NCBI GenBank assembly: GCA_963402885.1 | Contig: OY727102.1 | Span: 11,966,001-12,030,000 of the forward strand | Source: Antedon bifida | Taxonomy: Eukaryota > Echinodermata > Crinoidea > Comatulida > Antedonidae | DNA length: 64,000 nt | Reading direction: 5' to 3' | In this document: piece after piece, positions 48,040-61,200 of the stretch | Numbering within the stretch: the stretch's first letter is position 1 | Layout: the number at the start of each line of letters is the position of its first letter | The notes under the pieces: model-generated | Seen by the model: only the letters and a program-made list of their open reading frames with translations | What the model was told of the DNA's origin: nothing | Database searches by the model: none | Position numbers and translations under genes: made by a program

Positions 48040-48610
48040 ATTCAAGTGCTGCACATGTATCTCTGCTGGTCCTGATCTCAACGGGCTGGTCCTGATCCAG
48101 GCAGGCTGGTCATATAATCTCTGCTGGTCCTGATCCAGACAGGCTGGTCCTGATCCAAGACAGGTTTGTCCGGATATAATCTTCTATACCCATGTCCATG
48201 TGCTGCACATATATCTCTGCTACTGATCCAGACAGGCTGGTCCTGATCCAGACAGGCTTGTCCTGATCCAGACAGGCTTGCCGGGATATAATCTGCTATA
48301 CCCATGTCCAAGTGCTGCACATGTATCTCTGCTAGTCCGGATATAATCTGCTATACCCGTGTCCAAGTGCTGCACATGTATCTCTGCTGGTCCGGATATA
48401 ATCTGCTATACCCGTGTCCAAGTGTTGCACATGTATCTCTGCTGGTCCGGATATAATCTGCTATACCCGTGTCCAAGTGCTGCACATGTATCTCTGCTGG
48501 TCCTGATCCCGATGGGCTAGTCCTGATCCAGGCAGGCTGGTCATATAATCTCTGCTGGTCCTGATCCCAATGGGCTGGTCCTGATCCAGGCGGGCTGGTC
48601 ATTATAATCT
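48040..48610. repeat. 55-bp minisatellite and TCCTGATCCAGACAGGCTGG-type repeats
   Basis: Units with GTCCGGATATAATCTGCTAT, then CCCGTGTCCAAGTGCTGCAC and ATGTATCTCTGCTG, are exactly 55 bp apart at 48335, 48390 and 48445. They are interspersed with about 20-bp repeats built on CTGGTCCTGATCC and CAGGCTGGTC. Two unit types are mixed in one array. Frames on the minus strand are not credible genes. Confidence 0.85.
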
Positions 48611-48625
48611 GCTATACTCGTATAC

Positions 48626-50100
48626 AAAGATATAATGCTACCTTACACATTATATAAAATGTATTTACCAAAAAATAACCTTATTTAATACCAAGATATA
48701 ATGTTACCTTACACATTATATAAATGCATTTGCCAAAAAATAACCTAATTTAATACCAAGATATAATGTTACCTTACACATTATATAAATGCATTTGCCA
48801 AAAAATAACCTGATTTAATACCAAGATATAATGTTACCTTACACATTATATAAATACATTTACCAAAAAATAACCTGATTTAATACCAAGATATAATGCT
48901 ACCTTACACATTATATAAATGCATTTGCCAAAAAATAACCTGATTTAATACCAAGATATAATGTCTTCCACATTATATAATACATTTACCAAAAAATAAC
49001 CTGATTTAATACCAAGATATAATGTTACCTTACACATTATATAAAATGCATTTACCAAAAAATAACCTGATTTAATACCAAGATATAATGCTACCTTACA
49101 CATTATATAAATAAATTTACCAAAAAATAACCTGATTTAATACCAAGATATAATGTTACCTTACACATTATATAAATGCATTTGCCAAAAAATAACCTGA
49201 TTTAATACCAAGATATAATGTTACCTTACACATTATATAAATGCATTTGCCAAAAAATAACCTGATTTAATACCAAGATATAATGTTACCTTACACATTA
49301 TATAAATGCATTTGCCAAAAAATAACCTAATTTAATACCAAGATATAATGTTACCTTACACATTATATAAATGCATTTGCCAAAAAAATAACCTGATTTA
49401 ATACCAAGATATAATGTTACCTTATACACATTATATAAATGCATTTGCAAAAAAATAACCTGATTTAATACCAAGATATAATGTTACCTTATACACATTA
49501 TATAAATGCATTTGCCAAAAAATAACCTGATTTAATACCAAGATATAATGCTACCTTACACATTATATAAATGCATTTACCAAAAAATAACCTGATTTAA
49601 TACCAAGATATAATGTTACCTTACACATTATATAAATGCATTTACCAAAAAAATTACCTGATTTAATACCAAGATATAATGCTACCTTACACAAATGCAT
49701 TTGCCAAAAAATAACCTGATTTAATACCAAGATATAATGTTACCTTACACATTATATAAAATACATTTACCAAAAAATAACCTGATTTAATACCAAGATA
49801 CAATGTTACCTTACACATTATATAAATGCATTTGCCAAAAAATAACCTAATTTAATACCAAGATATAATGCTACCTTACACATTATGTAAATACATTTAC
49901 CAAAAAATAACCTGATTTAATACCAATATATAATGTTACCTTACACATTATATAAATGCATTTGCCAAAAAATAACCTGATTTAATACCAAGATATAATG
50001 CTACCTTACACATTATATGAAATGCATTTACCAAAAAATAACCTGATTTAATACCAAGATATAATGTTACCTTACACATTAGATAAAATGCATTTACAAA
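48626..50100. repeat. 65-bp minisatellite array, about 22 copies
   Basis: The unit contains CCAAGATATAATGTTACCTT, then ACACATTATATAAATGCATT and TGCCAAAAAATAACCTGATT. CCAAG words at 48691 and 48756 give the 65-bp period. Copies differ by a few substitutions (T/C in ATGTTACC, A/G in TTTACC) and one-base A-run changes. It passes directly into the 75-bp array at its right end. Non-coding. Confidence 0.92.
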
Positions 50101-51300
50101 AACAATAAATATTATGCTAATAAGGAAAACAAACATGTAAATCATTATCATATTAAATAATAAAATACATACAAAAACAATCAATATTATGCTAATAAGG
50201 AAAATAAACCTGTAAATCATTAGCATATTAAATAATAAAATACATACAAAAACAATCAATATTATGCTAATAAGGAAAATAAACCTGTAAATCATTAGCA
50301 TATTTAATAATAAAATACATAGAAAAACAATCAATATTATGCTAATAAGGGAAAGAAACCTGTAAATCATTAGAATATTAATTAATAAAATACATAGAAA
50401 AACAATCAATATTATGCTAATAAGGAAAATAAACCTGTAAATCATTAGCATATTTAATAATAAAATACATAGAAAAACAATCAATATTATGCTAATAAAG
50501 GAAAGAAATCTGTAAATCATTAGCATATTAAATAATAAAATACATAGAAAACAACCAATATTATGCTAATAAGGGAAAGAAACCTGTAAATCATTAGCAT
50601 ATTAATTAATAAAATACATAGAAAAACAATCAATATTATGGTAATAAGGGACAGAAACCTGTAAATCATTAGCATATTAATTAAAAAAATATATTGAAAA
50701 ACAATCAATATTATGCTAATAAGGGAAAGAAAGCTGTAAATCATTAGCATATTAAATAATAAAATACATAGAAAAACAATCAATATTATGCTAATAAGGG
50801 AAAGAAACCTGTAAATCATTAGCATATTAAATAATAAAATACATAGAAAAATAATCAATATTATGCTAATAAGGGAAAGAAACCTGTAAATCTTTAGCAT
50901 ATTAAATAATAAAATACATAGAAAAATAATCAATATTATGCTAATAAGGAAAAGAAACCTGTAAATAATTAGCATATTAAATAATAAAATACATAGAAAA
51001 ACAATCAATATTATGCTAATAAGGGAAAGAAACCTGTATATCATTAGCATATTAAATAATAAAATACATAGAAAAACAATCAATATTATGCTACTAAGGG
51101 AAAGAAACCTGTAAATCATTACCATATTAATTTAAAAAATATATTGAAAAATAATCAATATTAAGCTAATAAGGAAAAGAAACCTGTAAATCATTACCAT
51201 ATTAATTAATAAAATACCTAGAAAAACAATCAATATTATGCTAATAAGGAAAAGAAACCTGTAAATCATTAGCATATTAATTAATAAAATACATATATCT
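50096..51300. repeat. 75-bp minisatellite array, about 16 copies
   Basis: The unit contains AAAACAATCAATATTATGCT, AATAAGGGAAAGAAACCTGT, AAATCATTAGCATATTAA and AATAAAATACATAG. Since about 75 bp equals 25 codons, the minus strand has long frames (50520-51125 and 49948-50526) with a hydrophobic 25-residue period containing IYRFLSLISIILIVF. Frame breaks and one- to three-base length changes occur between copies. I treat it as a repeat, not a gene. Confidence 0.9.
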
Positions 51301-51304
51301 ATGC

Positions 51305-51435
51305 TACATTCTCTCGATTTATCCAAGTGGACCAACAAGCAAGAGAAGCATACCTAAGAGAACATCTGTGGTCCATTTGGCCATCTCTCCTACAAAGTAT
51401 ACAAACTATATGCTCGCTAAGTGAGAGAGAATGTA
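51305..51435. other. Unique module with 11-bp perfect inverted ends between two arrays
   Basis: TACATTCTCTC (51305-51315) and GAGAGAATGTA (51425-51435) are exact reverse complements, with an inner imperfect pair (CCAAGTGGACC and GGTCCATTTGG). The module follows the last 75-bp unit. It may be a small MITE, possibly flanked by decayed target sites. Confidence 0.45.
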
Positions 51436-51700
51436 CCATGTATCGTGTCAATAGGGAGCCAAGAATTTAATTTTAGTCTACTATTTTTAGAAAATTGTTG
51501 TTTAAGGATATTCATCTTGTGACACATTTATTGTGTTGAATTATTTGATGATTATTGTTAGGTTATGTATATAAAATATTCTTTACCAATGATGGAACAT
51601 CATACTTACCCAACATAAATACTTACGAAATAGTGTCCTATCCAGTAGGAATTGTTTACAAAACAAACCATAGCTATCCAGCAAAAACTGTACAGAAAGA

Positions 51701-52026
51701 ACTGGATGAGTTAAATGTTGGATGCATCAATTGTCTTGTTATTGGGTGTACATCTTTACTGGATGAGTTAAATGTTGAATACATCACTTGTCTTGTCATG
51801 GGGTGTACATATTTACTGGATGAGCTGAATGTTGAATACATCACTTGTCTTGTCATGGGGTGTGCATCTTGACTGGATGAGTTGAATGTTGAATACATCA
51901 CTTGTCTTGTTTATGGGGTGTACATCTCGACTGGATGGTAATGTTGAATACATCACTTGTCTTGTCATGGGTGTACATCTTTACTGGATGAGTTAAATGT
52001 TGAATACATCACTTGTCTTGTCATGG
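51701..52026. repeat. 57-bp minisatellite, left segment
   Basis: About six copies of the same unit as in 55245-64000 (ACTGGATGAGTTGAATGTTG, AATACATCACTTGTCTTGTC, ATGGGGTGTACATCTTG). The segment is cut off at its right by the inverted-repeat element at 52027 and resumes beyond it. Confidence 0.92.
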
Positions 52027-52129
52027 TAGTTCGGTGGCAGGAGGGGGGAATCACCACCCGAAAGGGGACAAATTGCCATCCAACTTTTCTAGACCAGAAT
52101 TTTCCGTAGATTACGAATATGGAAGGTAA

Positions 52130-53150
52130 TCGATCAGGATAGGAAGCGTTTTCGAGATATAAGGGGTCAAAGTTCAAAATTGACCAATTTCAACAATGTA
52201 TTATGTATAATAACACATTTATTGAAGCCCAATTTGGTCTTTTATTACATTTTTATGATTATAAGTGTCTATTCAATCACCTTATAAAAAAAAATCCTTT
52301 GTAATTAAGGGTCAAATGTCAATATTGCCCAATCATAGAATGCACCTATAAAACCAAATAAAAACTTATATTTAATACAAATTGGATGTTTTCTCATCCT
52401 GTTAATCAATCATACGCAATGTAAAAGAGCGAATACATCATTTCATCAGTTGACATAAGGTCAATTTCATCAGTTGACCTAAGGTCAAAGGTCAACATTT
52501 TAATACACGTATTAGTTAACAAATAAATGCAAAGTTGTCCAAACTATGATATTGATGGTTTTACAAGTAATCAAATTATTTGATTAGTAAAGTTATGTTA
52601 TTTCATTATAATTTTGATTAATATAATTATAATACTGTATTTAATCAAATCAGACTTTGATCAGGATAGGAAGCGAATAGGAAGAGATAAGAGGTCAAAG
52701 TTCAAAATTGACCAATTATAACAATGTATTATTATATTATAACCAATTTATTGAAGTTCAATTTGGTCTTTTAATACATTTGGATGGTTATAGGTATCTA
52801 TTCAGTCGCCTTATAAAACAAATACTTTTCAATTAAAGGTCAAATGTCAATATTGACCAATCACACAATTTGCATATAAACCCAAATAAAAACTAACATT
52901 TAAGGCAAAATGTTATGTTTTATCATTCTGTTAATTAAGACATCTATCAATCATACACAATCAAAAGAGCACATTTATCATTACACAAGTTGACATAGGT
53001 CAAAGGTCAACATTTGAACAAGTGATATACTAAATAATGCAAAGTTATTCAAACTATGAGATCGATGTTCATAAATGTAATCACGTTATTTGATCAGTGA
53101 AGTTATGGTATTTTTATATTTTTTCTAGTGCGCATTATTTTAAATGTATT
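52130..53150. repeat. Internal diverged repeat, two units of about 540 bp
   Basis: GATCAGGATAGGAAGCG, GGTCAAAGTTCAAAATTGAC and CAATGTATTAT appear near 52132-52200 and again near 52668-52735. Similar downstream order (GGTCTTTTA, GGTCAAATGTCAATATTG, TTGACATAAGGTCAA) follows in each. The first unit includes the inner end of the left terminal inverted repeat, so the terminal sequence has been copied inwards. Confidence 0.7.
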
Positions 53151-53479
53151 AATATAATACTGTAAAATAAATAATAAAATTATTAATATTATTAATATTA
53201 TGACGGTTAAAATGTTATGATGTTAAAATGTTACGCTGACCTTCAATGATTTGCCACTATACAGGTGCATATATTAGGGCTACAATATTCGTTTTTGGAA
53301 AATAAACTACTATTCATCAGAACCAGAGAATACCAATTCGTACAGGATAGGGCATAGGCAGATCCAGGTGGCCAAACTCAATCCACAACTCACTACACAG
53401 ACAGACCACAATTTTTATATAGTCACAGATAGTTTGGCCGATACAGGAAAGGTTTCCTGTACACAAAAGATTCTAAAAT

Positions 53480-54330
53480 AACCCATATGGATTTGCCCGA
53501 ATGAACCCTCTAAGGACCCTTTTGGGATCTCTATGTGGTGTGCTACATAAGGCCCTGTATTAGAAATTAATATGGGGTAAATAGTTCATAGATGAACTAT
53601 GGAATAAAACTAAAATGTTCACCCTCAATCTTTAAATAACATTTATGGATTTGCCCAAATGAACCCAAGGGCCGATCCTTCATGGACCTTTCGGGGTTCT
53701 CTATGTGGGTCTACAAGAGACCCTATATTGGAAATACTGTATGTGGGGTGAAAATGTGGGTTCATAGAGATATAATAAATATCCCTGTGCGCCCTCGATC
53801 ATCCATAAGGAACATTTTATGGATTTGCCCAAATTAACCCAAGGGCCGGTCGTTCTCCATGGATGAACATTAAGCCCCATAATGGAAATATAAGGGGTGA
53901 CACTGCGAGTTCATATAGACAGGCGCGGCCCATGGAATAAAGCTGCCTGTGCACTCTCGATCCTTAAGGAATACTTATGGATTTGCCAAAATTAACCCCC
54001 TAAAGGCCGGTCCTCCATGGATGGACATTAAGCCCCATAATGGAAATATAAGGGGTGACAATGTGGGTTTATATAGACAGGCACATGGAATAAAGCTGCC
54101 TGTGCACTCTCGATCCTTAAGGAACCGATTTGGATTTTGCCTAAAATGAAACAACAGCAGGTCATCTGTATGTTCAGTTCTACATTTGGCCCCTATATCG
54201 GATCAATGCATTTGGCTACATAACTAAAACTGTGGGTTCCAATATTAAGCCATGGGGAAAGCCTGTCTGTGCACCCTCAATCCTTTTAAAAGGAACCCAT
54301 ATGGATTTGCCAAAATGAACCAAGGGTAAT
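53480..54330. repeat. Internal diverged repeat, six units of about 155-175 bp
   Basis: ATGGATTTGCC or a near match occurs at about 53487, 53645, 53819, 53977, 54131 and 54301. Each is followed by AATGAACC-type and CCATGGA-type words, and most by GGGGTGA and TGTGCNCTCGATCCTTAAGG. Units are much more diverged than those of the flanking minisatellite. Confidence 0.75.
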
Positions 54331-55244
54331 TTCTGAATTCTCTATGAACCGTACATTCCGTTTATTGGACATACATGGATACCTGAATGACATTTCTCAA
54401 ATGTTTCTGAAAGACATTGTACTGTATAGTAGTAGTATTCCCCTTCCACACCTCTTTGAATTAAATCCACCCCGATAGGCTCTTATGTACAGGATTTCAA
54501 AGCAATAATCACACTTGTATTTTTCAAGCAGTATAATCTATTAGATTGAATAAAAATATCTATTATAAACAATTTGCCGTTAGAAATCTCTATGCCATGT
54601 CGTTATTTAGATGAGAAAAACAGGTCAAAGGTTAAAATTACAAAAAAATAGTGTTTCAGTCACTTTTTGAAAAAAATGTTGCATTATGGCAAGTATAAAC
54701 ATATATATTGTGAACAATTTGATACCAAAATTGGCTCCTTACGACAAATATTTATTAATTTATGTTTTTATAACCTTATTCAATTATGTCAAAGGTTAAT
54801 AACCACACTTCCGGTCATTTTCAAGCAATATCATCTGTTACACTGAATATAAATGTATATCTTGGGAACAATTTGCTCCTATTTTTAATTCTCTCCGACC
54901 TGCCATTACTTAGATATAGCAAAAATAGGTCAAAGGTCAAAATTGCTAAAAATGGGGTTTCCGGTCAATTTTACAAAGAAAGTTCTGTTAGAGCTAATAT
55001 AAACATATACATTGTGAACAATTTGACACCAAAATTATCTCACTAGGTCCAGAATTTCCAGAGATATAGCATGTTTTTATATTGGTCAATTTTGAATTTT
55101 GACCCCTTATATCTCGAAAACGCTTCCTATCCTGATCGATTACCTTCCATATTCGTAATCTACGGAAAATTCTGGTCTGGAAAAGTTGGATGGCAATTTG
55201 TCCCCTTTCGGGTGGTGATATCCCCTTCTGCCACCGGACTATGG

Positions 55245-58200
55245 GGTGTACATCTTTACTGGATGAGTTAAATGTTGAATACATCAGTTGTCTTGTAATG
55301 GGGTGTACATCTTGACTGGATGAGTTGAATGTTGAATACATCATCTGTCTTGTTATGGGGTGTACATCTTGACTGGATGAGTTGAATGTAAAATACATCA
55401 CTTGTCTTGTCATGGGGTGTACATCTTTACTGGATGAGCTGAATGTTGAATACATCATCTGTCTTGTTATGGGGTGTACATCTTGACTGGATGAGTTGAA
55501 TGTTGAATACATCACTTGTCTTGTCAAGGGGTGTACATCTTTACTGGATGAGCTGAATGTTGAATGCATCACTTGTCTTGTCATGGGTGTGCATTTTGAC
55601 TGGATGAGTTGAATGTTGAATACATCACTTGTCTTGTTATGGGGTGTACATCTTTACCGGTTGAGTTGAATGTTAAATACATCACTTGTCTTGTCATGGG
55701 GTGTACATCTTGACTGGATGAGTTGAATGTTGAATACATCATTTTTCTTGTTATGGTGTACATCTTTACTGGATGAGTTGAATGTTGAATACATCACTTG
55801 TCTTGTCATAGGGTGTACATCTTTACTGGATGAGTTGAATGTTGAATACATCAGTTGTCTTGCTATTGGGTGTACATCTTGACTGGATGAGTTGAATGTT
55901 GAATACATCAATTGTCTTGTTATGGGGTGAACATCTTGACTGGATGAGTTGAATGCATCAGTTGTCTTGTCATGGGATGTACATCTTGACTGGATGAGTT
56001 AAATGTTGAATGCATCAATTGTCTTGTTATGGGGTGTACATCTTTACCGGATGAGTTGAATGTTGAATACATCACTTGTCTTGTCATGGGGTGTACATCT
56101 TGACTGGATGAGTTGAATGTTGAATACATCATTTTTCTTGTTATGGGGTGTACATCTTTACTGGATGTGTTGAATGTTGAATACATCACTTGTCTTGTCA
56201 TGGGGTGTACATCTTGACTGGATGAGTTGAATGTTGAATACATCAAGTGTCTTGTTATGGGGTGTACATCTTGACTGGATGAGTTGAATGTTGAATGCAT
56301 CAATTGTCTTGTTATGGGGTGAACATCTTGACTGGATGAGTTGAATGCATCAGTTGTCTTGTCATGGGATGTACATCTTGACTGGATGAGTTAAATGTTG
56401 AATGCATCAATTGTCTTGTTATGGGGTGTACATCTTTACTGGATGAGTTGAATGTTGAAATCATCACTTGTCTTGTCATGGGATGTACATCTTGACTAGA
56501 TGAGTTAAATGTTGAATGCATCAATTGTCTTGTTATGGGGTGTACATCTTTACTGGATGAGTTGAATGTTGAATACATCACCTGTCTTGTCATGGGGTGT
56601 ACATCTTGACTGGATGTGTTGAATGTTGAATACATCAATTGTCTTGTTATGGGGTGAACATCTTGATTGGATGAGTTGAATGTTGAATACATCACTTGTC
56701 TTGTCATGGGCTGTACATCTTCACTGGATGAGTTGAATGTTGAATACATCAGTTGTCTTGCTAATGGGGTGTACATCTTGACTGGATGAGTTGAATGTAA
56801 AATACATCACTTGTCTTGTCATGGGGTGTACATCTTTACTGGATGAGCTGAATGTTGAATGCATCACTTGTCTTGTCATGGGTTGTGCATCTTGACTGGA
56901 TGAGTTGAATGTTGAATACATCATCTGTCTTGTTATGGGGTGTACATCTTGACTGGATGAGTTGAATGTTGAATACATCACTTGTCTTGTCAAGGGGTGT
57001 ACATCTTTACTGGATGAGCTGAATGTTGAATGCATCACTTGTCTTGTCATGGGTGTGCATTTTGACTGGATGAGTTGAATGTTGAATACATCACTTGTCT
57101 TGTTATGGGGTGTACATCTTTACCGGATGAGTTGAATGTTAAATACATCACTTGTCTTGTCATGGGGTGTACATCTTTACTGGATGAGCTGAATGTTGAA
57201 TACATCATTTTTCTTGTTATGGGGTGTACATCTTGACTGGATGAGTTGAATGTTGAATACATCATTTTTCTTGTTATGGGGTGTACATCTTTACTGGATG
57301 AGTTGAATGTTGAATACATCACTTGTCTTGTCATAGGGTGTACATCTTTACTGGATGAGTTGAATGTTGAATACATCAGTTGTCTTGCTATTGGGTGTAC
57401 ATCTTGACTGGATGAGTTGAATGTTGAATACATCAATTGTCTTGTTATGGGGTGAACATCTTGACTGGATGAGTTGAATGCATCAGTTGTCTTGTCATGG
57501 GATGTACATCTTGACTGGATGAGTTAAATGTTGAATGCATCAATTGTCTTGTTATGGGGTGTACATCTTTACCGGATGAGTTGAATGTTAAATACATCAC
57601 TTGTCTTGTCATGGGGTGTACATCTTGACTGGATGAGTTGAATGTTGAATACATCATTTTTCTTGTTATGGGGTGTACATCTTTACTGGATGTGTTGAAT
57701 GTTGAATACATCACTTGTCTTGTCATGGGGTGTACATCTTGACTGGATGAGTTGAATGTTGAATACATCAAGTGTCTTGTTATGGGGTGTACATCTTGAC
57801 TGGATGAGTTGAATGTTGAATGCATCAATTGTCTTGTTATGGGGTGAACATCTTGACTGGATGAGTTGAATGCATCAGTTGTCTTGTCATGGGATGTACA
57901 TCTTGACTGGATGAGTTGAATGTTGAATGCATCAATTGTCTTGTTATGGGGTGAACATCTTGACTGGATGAGTTGAATGCATCAGTTGTCTTGTCATGGG
58001 GTGTACATCTTGACTGGATGAGTTGAATGTTGAATACATCAAGTGTCTTGTTATGGGGTGTACATCTTTACTGGATGAGTTGAATGTTAAATACATCACT
58101 TGTCTTGTCATGGTATGTACATCTTGACTGGATGAGTTGAATGTTGAATACATCACTTGTCTTGTCATGGGCTGTACATCTTCACTGGATGAGTTGAATG

Positions 58201-61200
58201 TTGAATACATCAGTTGTCTTGCTAATGGGGTGTACATCTTGACTGGATGAGTTGAATGTTGAATACATCACTTGTCTTGTCATGGGGTGTACATCTTTAC
58301 TGGATGAGCTGAATGTTGAATGCATCACTTGTCTTGTCATGGGGTGTGCATTTTGACTGGATGAGTTGAATGTTGAATACATCACTTGTCTTGTTATGGG
58401 GTGTACATCTTTACCGGATGAGTTGAATGTTAAATACATCACTTGTCTTGTCATGGGGTGTACATCTTGACTGGATGAGTTGAATGTTGAATACATCATT
58501 TTTCTTGTCATGGTGTACATCTTGACTGGATGAGTTGAATGTTGAATACATCACTTGTCTTGTCATGGGGTGTACATCTTTACTGGATAAGTTGAATGTT
58601 GAATACATCAGTTGTCTTGCTATTGGGTGTACATCTTGACTGGATGAGTTGAATGTTGAATACATCAATTGTCTTGTTATTGGGTGAACATCTTGACTGG
58701 ATGAGTTGAATGTATCCGTTGTCTTGTTATGGGGTGTACATCTTGACTGGATGAGTTAAATGTTGAATGCATCAATTGTCTTGTTATGGTGTGTACATCT
58801 TTACTGGATGAGTTGAATGTTGAATACATCACTTGTCTTGTCATGGGATGTACATCTTGACTGGATGAGTTAAATGTTGAATGCATCAATTGTCTTGTTA
58901 TGGGGTGTACATCTTTACTGGATGAGTTGAATGTTGAATACATCACTTGTCTTGTCATGGGGTGTACATCTTGACTGGATGAGTTGAATGTTGAACATAT
59001 CAGTTGTCTTGTCATGGGGTGTACATCTTGACTGGATGAGTTGAATGTTGAATACATCACCTGGCTTGTCATGGGGTGTACATCTTGACTGGATGAGTTT
59101 AATGTTGAATACATCAGTTGTCTTGCTATTGGGTGTACATCTTGACTGGATGAGTTTAATGTTGAATACATCACTTGTCTTGTCATGGAGTGTACATTTT
59201 GACTGGATGAGTTGAATGTCAAATACTCAGTTGTCTTGTTATGGGGTGTACATTTTTACTGGATGAGTTGAATGTTGAATGCATCACTTGTATTGTCATG
59301 GGGTGCACATCTTGACTGGATGAGTTGAATGTTGAATACATCAAGTGTCTTGTTATGGGGTGTACATCTTGACTGGATGAGTTGAATGTTGAATGCATCA
59401 ATTGTCTTGTTATGGAGTGTACATCTTTACCGGATGAGTTGAATGTTGAATACATCACTTGTCTTGTCATGGGGTGTACATCTTCACTGGATGAGTTGAA
59501 TGTTGAATGCATCACTTGTCTTGTCATGGGGTGTGCATTTTGACTGGATGAGTTGAATGTTGAATACATCACTTGTCTTGTTATGGGGTGTACATCTTTA
59601 CCGGATGAGTTGAATGTTAAATACATCACTTGTCTTGTCATGGGGTGTACATCTTGACTGGATGAGTTGAATGTTGAATACATCATTTTTCTTGTCATGG
59701 GGTGTACATCTTGACTGGATGAGTTGAATGTTGAATACATCATTTTTCTTGTCATGGGGTGTACATCTTGACTGGATGAGTTGAATGTTAAATACATCAC
59801 TTGTCTTGTCATGGGGTGTACATCTTGACTGGATGAGTTGAATGTTAAATACATCACTTGTCTTGTTATGGGGTGTACATCTTGACTGGATGAGGTGAAT
59901 GTTGAATACATCATCTGTCTTGCTATTGGATGTACATCTTTACCGGATGAGTTGAGTGTTGAATACATCACTTGTCTTGTCATGGGGTGTACATCTTTAC
60001 TGGATGAGTTGAATGTTGAATACATCAGTTGTCTTGCTATTGGGTGTACATCTTGACTGGATGAGTTGAATGTTGAATACATCAATTGTCTTGTTATGGG
60101 GTGAACATCTTGACTGGATGAGTTGAATGCATCAATTGTCTTGTTATGGGTTGTACATCTTTACTGGATGAGTTGGATGTTGAATACATCACTTGTCTTG
60201 TCATGGGATGTACATCTTGACTGGATGAGTTAAATGTTGAATGCATCAATTGTCTTGTTATGGGGTGTACATCTTTACTGGATGAGTTGAATGTTGAATA
60301 CATCACTTGTCTTGTCATGGGGTGTACATCTTGACTGGATGAGTTGAATGTTGAATACATCAGTAGTCTTGTTAATGGGGTGTACATCTTGACTGGATGA
60401 GTTGAATGTTGAATACATCAATTGTCTTGTTATGGGGTGTACATCTTGACTGGATGAGTTGAATGTTGAATGCATCAATTGTCTTGTTATGGGGTGTACA
60501 TCTTGACTGGATGAGTTGAATGTTGAATACATCACTTGTCTTGTCATGGGATGTACATCTTGACTGGATGAGTTGAATGTTGAACATATCAAGTGTCTTG
60601 TTATGGGGTGTACATCTTGACTGGATGAGTTGAATGTTGAACATATCAGTTGTCTTGTCATGGGGTGTACATCTTGACTGGATGAGTTGAATGTTGAATA
60701 CATCACCTGGCTTGTCATGGGGTGTACATCTTGACTGGATGAGTTTAATGTTGAATACATCATCTGTCTTGTTATGAGGTGTACATCTTGACTGGATGAG
60801 TTAAATGTTGAATACATCACTTGTCTTGTCATGGAGTGTACATTTTGACTGGATGAGTTGAATGTCAAATACTCAGTTGTCTTGTTATGGGGTGTACATT
60901 TTTACTGCATGAGTTGAATGTTGAATGCATCACTTGTATTGTCATGGGGTGCACATCTTGACTGGATGAGTTGAATGTTGAATACATCAATTGTCTTGTT
61001 ATGGGGTGTACATCTTGACTGGATGAGTTGAATGTTGAATGCATCAATAATTGTCTTGTTATGGGGTGTACATCTTTACTGTATGAGTTGAATGTTGAAT
61101 ACATCAGTTGTCTTGTCATGGGGTGTACATCTTGACTGGATGAGTTGAATGTTGAATACCTCACTTGTCTTGTCATGGGGTGTACATCTTTACTGGATGA

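Larger units (their letters stand above)
52027..55241. mobile_element. 3.2-kb element with about 160-bp terminal inverted repeats, inserted in the minisatellite
   Basis: The left arm 52027-52188 begins TAGTTCGGTGGCAG and the right arm 55081-55241 ends CTGCCACCGGACTA. The arms are inverted copies with only a few differences, sharing GGACAAATTGCCATCCAACT and GATCAGGATAGGAAGCGTTT. The array unit reads on across the insertion, and TGG is present on both sides (52024-52026 and 55242-55244), a 3-bp target duplication. No frame longer than about 86 codons is present, so the element is non-autonomous. The interior is three zones of diverged tandem segments: about 540-bp units (52130-53150), about 160-bp units with ATGGATTTGCC (53480-54330), and about 150-bp units with AGGTCAAAGGT (54600-54990). 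A 3-bp duplication suits PIF/Harbinger or CACTA types, but the TAGT end does not clearly fit either. Confidence 0.85.

Noticed and set aside
51555-51872. Plus-strand frame of 105 codons partly in the 57-bp array.
   Set aside because: Its second half is minisatellite units read on the opposite strand, and the first half has no recognisable feature.
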